The notes below the pieces were generated by a model. That model was not told the origin of the DNA. It did not search any database and worked only from the letters and a program-made list of their open reading frames with translations. From contig CALGGT010000036.1 of the NCBI GenBank assembly GCA_937915825.1, positions 1 through 29,131 of the forward strand: a stretch of 29,131 nucleotides of DNA, read 5' to 3'. The position numbers were made by a program, and so were the translations under genes. How positions within the stretch are numbered: the first letter of the stretch is position 1; the number at the start of each line of letters is the position of its first letter. Below are positions 24,213 to 29,131 of this stretch, piece by piece. Source of the DNA: an uncultured Eubacterium sp. Lineage in GTDB: Bacteria > Bacillota > Clostridia > Lachnospirales > Lachnospiraceae.

Positions 24213-24224
24213 GAGGAATTAGAA

Positions 24225-25220
24225 ATGAGCACAAAAGCCATAGGGATTGATTTTGGAACCAGTACGATTAAAATATTTAAAAACGGGGAAGGCATTATCT
24301 TAAATGAAAAAAGCGTGATCGCCATTTATCGCAAAACCCACGTTTTCGCCGTAGGAGATGAGGCGTTTGAAATGTATGAGAAAGCACCTAGAAATCTGGA
24401 AGTTTCCTATCCCATACAAAACGGCGTAATTGCCGATATTGGCAATATGCAGGCCATGATCAACTATTTTTTTGAGGAAATGAACGGCAAAAAGAGATTT
24501 AAAGGGGCCGATTATTATGTGGCCGTACCCAACGATATTACGGAGGTAGAGAAGCGTGCCTACTTTGATCTGATCGCCAATATGAACTTTAAATCCAAGA
24601 AGATTCACATTGTAGAAAAGCCCATTGCAGATGCTTTGGGCATGAATTTGGATATTACCAAATCCATCGGTACCTTTGTGGTGGACATTGGAGCTAATAC
24701 CACAGAGATTTCCGTTCTTTCTTTAGGCGGCATCGTTCTCAGCCGTTTAATTCCCATTGGCGGAAATAAATTCGATGAAGCCATCATTAACAAGATCAAG
24801 AAGGATTACAGTTTTGTCATTGGGGAACGAAGCGCGGAAACCATTAAAAAGGAAATCGCTTCCGCATATCCAAGACCAGAGGATTCCATGAAGATTTATG
24901 GAAGAAATCTGCGTACCGGGCTTCCCAGCGAGATCACCATTAGCGGAAAAGATGTACACGAAGCCTTAGAAGAACATTTCCACACCATCGTGGATACCAT
25001 CAAAATGATCTTAGAACGTACGCCGCCGGAAATCTCTTCGGATATTTACAAGTCCGGATTGTATTTAACCGGAGGTTCCAGCCGCATTCGAGATTTCGGT
25101 CAATTTATCTATGATGAATTGGGATTAAAAGTAAACCTTTGTGAAGAGCCTGAAAACTCGGTGATCATAGGTTTGGGAGCCGTGATCGAGAATCCCACCT
25201 TAGCGAAATTAGCTTTATAA
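24225..25220 (+). CDS. mreB: Rod shape-determining protein MreB
   Basis: MreB, 331 aa, is the bacterial actin that forms membrane filaments and guides lateral-wall synthesis. Actin-fold signatures are GIDFGTSTIKIF (phosphate 1, near 7-18), VVDIGANTTEISVLS (phosphate 2, near 148-162) and LTGGSSRI (adenosine). The length is normal for MreB or Mbl, and the operon position before mreC supports MreB. The ATG follows GAGAGGAA, 12 bases after the radC stop. A tandem repeat sits between its stop and mreC. Confidence 0.95.
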   Translation: MSTKAIGIDFGTSTIKIFKNGEGIILNEKSVIAIYRKTHVFAVGDEAFEMYEKAPRNLEVSYPIQNGVIADIGNMQAMINYFFEEMNGKKRFKGADYYVAVPNDITEVEKRAYFDLIANMNFKSKKIHIVEKPIADALGMNLDITKSIGTFVVDIGANTTEISVLSLGGIVLSRLIPIGGNKFDEAIINKIKKDYSFVIGERSAETIKKEIASAYPRPEDSMKIYGRNLRTGLPSEITISGKDVHEALEEHFHTIVDTIKMILERTPPEISSDIYKSGLYLTGGSSRIRDFGQFIYDELGLKVNLCEEPENSVIIGLGAVIENPTLAKLAL

Positions 25221-25233
25221 TCATTCAGGTTAG

Positions 25234-25292
25234 AATGAATTTGAGAATGAATTTGAGAATGAATGTTGGAATGAATGTTGAATTGAGGTTGG
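25234..25292 (+). repeat. 12-bp tandem repeat between mreB and mreC
   Basis: Two exact copies of AATGAATTTGAG (25234-25245 and 25246-25257) are followed by AATGAATGTTGG (25258-25269) and AATGAATGTTGA (25270-25281), and a decayed fifth unit, ATTGAGGTTGG (25282-25292), which supplies the GAGG ribosome site of mreC. It fills nearly the whole intergenic gap and could vary in copy number. Confidence 0.85.
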
Positions 25293-25296
25293 TAGG

Positions 25297-26238
25297 ATGC
25301 AAAATGTATTCGAAATGATGAATGCAGTTTCCGATGAAGATAAAAAATCAAAACCGAACAGAAGAAGAGGCAGAAGACGTCGTATTGAAATTCACCCGAA
25401 ATACATTTACCTGATCTTCTTTCTTTTTTGTGTATTCATGATCGTGCTTACCTATCGATTTCCCCAACGGTTTGCCGGCGTGAAATCCATCGCGGGAGAT
25501 ATTGTATCTCCCATGCAAAAGGGAATCAACCGGGTCGGAAAGACCTTGTCCAATCGGCGTAAACTCTTCTCCTCCAAGAAAAAATTAGTGGCAGAGAACG
25601 AAGAGTTAAAAGAGCAGATTGACGCGCTGAAATACGATAACCGAATTCTTGCCAGTGAAAACAGTGATTTAGACATCTATAAAGAGCTTTATGCTTTGGA
25701 TCAAAAATATCCCGACTATCCCAAAGTTGCCGCAACGGTCATCGGTCGGGACGGAAATAACTGGTTTCACTTATTTACCATTGATAAGGGAAAGGCCGAC
25801 GGCGTAGATGTGGATATGAACGTAATTGCCGGAAACGGCCTGGTTGGCATTGTTTCCGAAGCCGGGAATCATTATGCCAAAGTTCGCAGCGTGATTGATG
25901 ACAAGAGCAATGTTAGTTCCATGTTTGAAAAAACCGGGGAAACCTGTATCGTCAGCGGAAATATGGAAACCATTTACAAAGGATATATTGATGTTTCCAT
26001 GATCAGTAATTCCGTGAAAGCCGAAGATGGGGATTCCATTGTGACTTCCCAGATCAGTGACAAATTCCTGCCGGGGCTTCTGGTGGGATATGTGACCAAC
26101 ATGGAAGAGAAATCCGATGGTTTGAGTCAGGTGGCGCAATGCATTCCGGCTGTTTCTTTTAATAAATTGGAGAACGTGCTGGTGATCACCACCTTAAAAG
26201 ATTCTTCCGAAAATAAGGATATTTTAAATTATGATTAA
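25297..26238 (+). CDS. mreC: Rod shape-determining protein MreC
   Basis: MreC, 313 aa, is the membrane-anchored scaffold that links MreB to PBP2 and activates wall synthesis. An Arg-rich cytoplasmic stretch (NRRRGRRRR, 21-29) precedes one transmembrane helix (about 36-53). A coiled coil follows (about 85-125), and then the beta-barrel periplasm-like domain, with the conserved VIGRDGNNWFH and GNGLVGIV stretches. The ATG at 25297 has GAGG 8 bases upstream within the tandem repeat. The stop overlaps mreD by 8 bases. Confidence 0.95.
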   Translation: MQNVFEMMNAVSDEDKKSKPNRRRGRRRRIEIHPKYIYLIFFLFCVFMIVLTYRFPQRFAGVKSIAGDIVSPMQKGINRVGKTLSNRRKLFSSKKKLVAENEELKEQIDALKYDNRILASENSDLDIYKELYALDQKYPDYPKVAATVIGRDGNNWFHLFTIDKGKADGVDVDMNVIAGNGLVGIVSEAGNHYAKVRSVIDDKSNVSSMFEKTGETCIVSGNMETIYKGYIDVSMISNSVKAEDGDSIVTSQISDKFLPGLLVGYVTNMEEKSDGLSQVAQCIPAVSFNKLENVLVITTLKDSSENKDILNYD

Positions 26239-26737
26239 ACAAAAATGTATTACCATTTTGATGATAATTGTAAGCTTCGTCTTACAGACAACTTTTTTAC
26301 ATTCCATAGAATTAGCCGATGTCGTGCCGAATTTATTATTGATTCTCACCGTCAGCTATGCTTATATGCGAGGACGTACATCGGGCCTCGCTATTGGCTT
26401 TTTATGCGGGATTCTTCTGGATATGATGTACGGCAGCGTGATCGGCGTTTGTACGTTCGGCTTTATTAATATTGGCTATTGGTCCGGCTATTTGCAAAAA
26501 ATCTATTTTACCGATCGTTTTTCCCTGCCTTTGTTCTTGGTAGCGACCTGTGATCTCCTCTATGGAATGTATTATTATTTCACGGAGTTTCTGATCCGTG
26601 GTCGGTTGAATTTCGGTTTTAGCCTCATTCATAAGATCATTCCGGAGATGGTTTATACCACGTTGGTTTCCATCGTGATCCTGCACTTCCTTATGTGGTT
26701 AGAACCCAAGATTTCCAAAAAAAGGGAGGAGGTATAA
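26231..26737 (+). CDS. mreD: Rod shape-determining protein MreD
   Basis: MreD, 168 aa, is a multi-pass membrane partner of MreC. About five hydrophobic helices can be seen, with the family features PNLLLILTVSYAYMRG and GFLCGILLDMMYG in the first half. The start lies 8 bases inside the mreC coding sequence, so translation is probably coupled. Length and position between mreC and mrdA agree with the family. It ends one base before the PBP2 start codon. Confidence 0.94.
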   Translation: MIKQKCITILMIIVSFVLQTTFLHSIELADVVPNLLLILTVSYAYMRGRTSGLAIGFLCGILLDMMYGSVIGVCTFGFINIGYWSGYLQKIYFTDRFSLPLFLVATCDLLYGMYYYFTEFLIRGRLNFGFSLIHKIIPEMVYTTLVSIVILHFLMWLEPKISKKREEV

Positions 26738-26738
26738 G

Positions 26739-29096
26739 ATGTTTCAATCGATGATCGATTATCTCAAAGGTTTAATTCATTCCCGCGTCTTTTCCCTTAT
26801 GATGGTCTATGTCATTCTCTTTGGTATTCTTTTTGTCCGTCTGTTTACCCTGCAGATCATTCAGGGGACTTCATACGACGAAAAAGCAGCCATTCAAAAT
26901 GAAAAAGAGAAGACATTGAAAAGCTCCCGGGGCAAAATCTACGATTGCAATGGAAAACTTTTGGCAAGCAATGAACAAAGTTATTCCATTACCATTGAAA
27001 ATACCGGAAAAGTCCAGGATAATCATGCCTACAACCAAATGTTGCTGCGTTGTATTTCCCTGATTGAAAAAAATAAAGATAAGCTTTCCGTCACCTTCCC
27101 CATCAGCCTGAATAAAAAGGGTACCTTACGCTTCAATGTGGATCAGAATTCCCAATTGCGTTTTAAGAGAGAGATCTTTTTCCAAACATCCGTGGAAAAG
27201 TTAACGGAAGAGCAGAAAAACATGACTGCCAACGACTGTTTCCAATACATGTTGGGAAAGCAGGAAAACAACGACATTCACTTCTTTGATTCCGGCAAGG
27301 ATTCCGACGCGGATCAGTATTCCGTGGAAGAAGCCTTAAAGATCATGGCCGTTCGGTACGCCCTTATGATGAATACCTATAAGAAATACGAGCCGGTGGT
27401 GATCAGCTCAGACGTAACGGAGGAAACCGTTGCCGCCATTGAAGAAAATATGGCGTCTCTCACCGGCGTGGAAGTGAGAGAGGACTCTAAAAGGATCTAT
27501 TACGATAGCTTATATTTTTCCCATATTATCGGTTATACAGGTCTGATCTCTTCCGAATCCCTGGCACAGCACCAGGACAGCGGAGACAATTTCTATACGT
27601 CCCAGGACCAGATCGGAAAGAATGGGATCGAGTTATCCTTCGAGGAGCAGCTCCGGGGGATCAAAGGATCGGAAACCCTGGTCATTGACAGCAGTTCCCG
27701 TATTGTGGACACCAAGAATATTCAGGAAGCCGTGGCCGGCAGCGATATTTATCTAACCCTGGATGCCGATCTGCAAAAGGCCGTTTATAAAATGGCGGAA
27801 CGTACGGTTGCCGGCGTTCTGATCTCCAAATTATCCAATGGGAAATCTGCCGGTTCCAAAGGGAAAAAAGCCGACGACATCCGTGTCCCCATTTATGATG
27901 TCTATTGTCAAATCTTAGAGAATGACCTGGTGGACATTGACCATTTCAAAGGGGAAGATGCCACAAGCCTGGAAAAGGATGTTTACAATATTTTCTCCGG
28001 TGAGAAAGAAGTGGTATTGGATAAACTAAAGAATTTATTAACTTACAACAACCGTACTTCCATGAATCGATTCAGCGACGATACCAGGGAATATACAGAG
28101 TTTATCTATGACTATCTTCGTAACAATGAGATCATTTCCACCTCCCGCATGGATAAAAATGACAAAACGTACTTGAAATACGCGGATGGGAAAATCAGTT
28201 TCAGTGAATTTTTGATTTATGCCATTTCCAATGACTGGATTGACTTAACCTTGTTAAATGTGGGCAAAGACTATTACAGTTCCGAAGAGATCTTTAATCT
28301 GATCATGGAGAATGTGTACGAGGAATTAGGGGATAACCGGGAATTTGACAAAAAAATCTATCACAATCTGATCTACAACGATCAGATCAGTGGAAGAGCG
28401 GTGTGTCTTTTATTATTCGATCAGGGGTACTTTAAGATGAATAAGAACACCTATGTCAAGATTCAAACCGGCATGATCTCTCCTTACAATTTCCTAAAGA
28501 AGAAGATCCGGTCTCTGGATCTAACGCCGGGAGAACTGGGACTTACGCCTTGTTCTGCATCGGTGGTTGTTACCGATCCGACATCGGGGAAAGTAAAGGC
28601 TCTGGTTTCTTACCCCAGCTACGACAACAACCAATTTGCAAATTACGTGGATACGGATTATTTTTCTAAGATCAGTACCAATTCCGCCTCTCCCTTGTTA
28701 AACCGTGCCACTCAGCAGCGTACCGCGCCGGGTTCCACCTACAAGATGGTCAGCGCCACCGCTGCCTTAGAAGAGGGGATCATCGATCCTTACACCCGTG
28801 TGAAAGATCAGGTGCTCTTTACCAAAGTTAAGCCAAGCCCCAAATGCTGGAGTAGTTACAGCCACGGTAACATTAACGTGGTTCAGGCGATTGAGCACTC
28901 TTGTAACTATTTCTTCTACGAAATGGGATATCGCTTAAGCGGATTAAGCGGAGAAAACGTCAACCACGCCAAAGGCTTAAAGAAGTTGGCCAAATACGCC
29001 AATCTATACGGTTTATCCGATACATCCGGCGTGGAATTATCGGAATCCGATCCCATTGTTTCCGATTCCGATGCGGTACGTTCCGCCATCGGACAG
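26739..29096 (+). CDS. mrdA: Penicillin-binding protein 2 (class B), 3' end missing
   Basis: This is a class B transpeptidase that cross-links lateral-wall peptidoglycan with RodA and MreBCD. One transmembrane helix (about 17-38) precedes the dimerisation domain (SSRGKIYDCNGKLLASN). The transpeptidase domain starts near LTLDADLQ (339-346). It is split by about 230 extra residues (roughly 365-598), then resumes at ASVVVTDP. The active-site S666-T-Y-K669 and S721-C-N723 motifs are present. The KTG motif is lost because the contig ends. Residues are genuine up to Q786 (codon ending 29096); the frame then runs into adapter sequence and stops at 29118-29120, giving a false IGRAHV ending. GGAGGAGG precedes the ATG, one base after mreD. 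Confidence 0.95.
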
Positions 29097-29097
29097 G

Positions 29098-29131
29098 AGA
29101 TCGGAAGAGCACACGTCTGAACTCCAGGCAC
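29098..29131 (+). other. Illumina TruSeq adapter contamination
   Basis: The last 34 bases begin AGATCGGAAGAGC and match the standard TruSeq read 1 adapter in 33 of 34 positions; the single difference is G for T at 29128. The match ends exactly at the window end. This is not biological sequence and truncates the PBP2 gene. Confidence 0.97.

Noticed and set aside
25234..25292. Iteron-type origin of replication
   Set aside because: The repeats resemble iterons in size, but they sit between mreB and mreC in a chromosomal operon with no replication initiator gene or DnaA-box cluster nearby.
1..29131. Mobile element, prophage, defence or biosynthetic gene cluster
   Set aside because: I found no transposase, integrase, phage structural, toxin-antitoxin, restriction, reverse transcriptase or synthase genes; nearly every gene belongs to a conserved housekeeping neighbourhood.

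Overview
The window looks like a chromosomal contig from an anaerobic member of the Clostridia, most likely a Lachnospiraceae-type gut or rumen bacterium. This is inferred from the EtfBA pair typical of butyrate producers, the Prp/extended-L27 ribosomal operon, the fused NadD-YqeK protein, a secreted GH5 glucanase, a phosphoketolase, and moderate-GC coding with strong Shine-Dalgarno sites. I see no rRNA, tRNA, CRISPR array, prophage, integrase or insertion sequence. No gene-free stretch exceeds 300 bases; the largest are 2093-2356, 15460-15686 and 4375-4577, and each is described below.

Layout. (1) 1-2092: the poorly matching 3' end of etfB, etfA, and a polysaccharide-deacetylase-like gene. 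(2) 2093-5549: a structured leader with a possible 11-codon peptide ahead of an SGNH hydrolase gene, a LysR-type regulator on the minus strand, and a divergent secreted GH5 glucanase. (3) 5536-6561 (minus): a zinc-ribbon, two-helix membrane protein whose 3' end overlaps the GH5 gene. (4) 6672-10474: an RNase E/G family ribonuclease, then a phosphoketolase with its own promoter and terminator. (5) 10486-14800: the ribosome-biogenesis cluster rplU (with L21-type leader), prp, rpmA, terminator, obgE, yhbY, nadD-yqeK fusion, rsfS. (6) 14845-15459 (minus): lexA with a LexA-like box on its own -35 region. (7) 15626-23468: an SH3b membrane-anchored protein, mutS, mutL, miaA and a YnbB-type PLP enzyme. 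(8) 23446 to the end: radC, mreB, mreC, mreD and a truncated PBP2 gene (mrdA), the cell-elongation operon.

The genes fall into working units. EtfAB passes electrons for acyl-CoA metabolism. L21/L27, Prp, ObgE, YhbY and RsfS act on the large ribosomal subunit, with Prp expected to trim the L27 precursor encoded next to it. MutS and MutL carry out mismatch repair. MreBCD and PBP2 direct lateral-wall synthesis. The phosphoketolase lies between two genes that often neighbour each other in this group and has separate transcription signals.

The clearest unexpected observation is technical: the last 34 bases match the Illumina TruSeq adapter at 33 of 34 positions, so the contig end and the last residues of the PBP2 reading frame are artefactual. 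I found no convincing new multi-gene system. The best biological leads are the leader before the SGNH hydrolase gene, a 12-bp tandem repeat between mreB and mreC, an inverted repeat framing the phosphoketolase promoter, and a terminator that appears to lie inside the antisense coding sequence of the GH5 gene.
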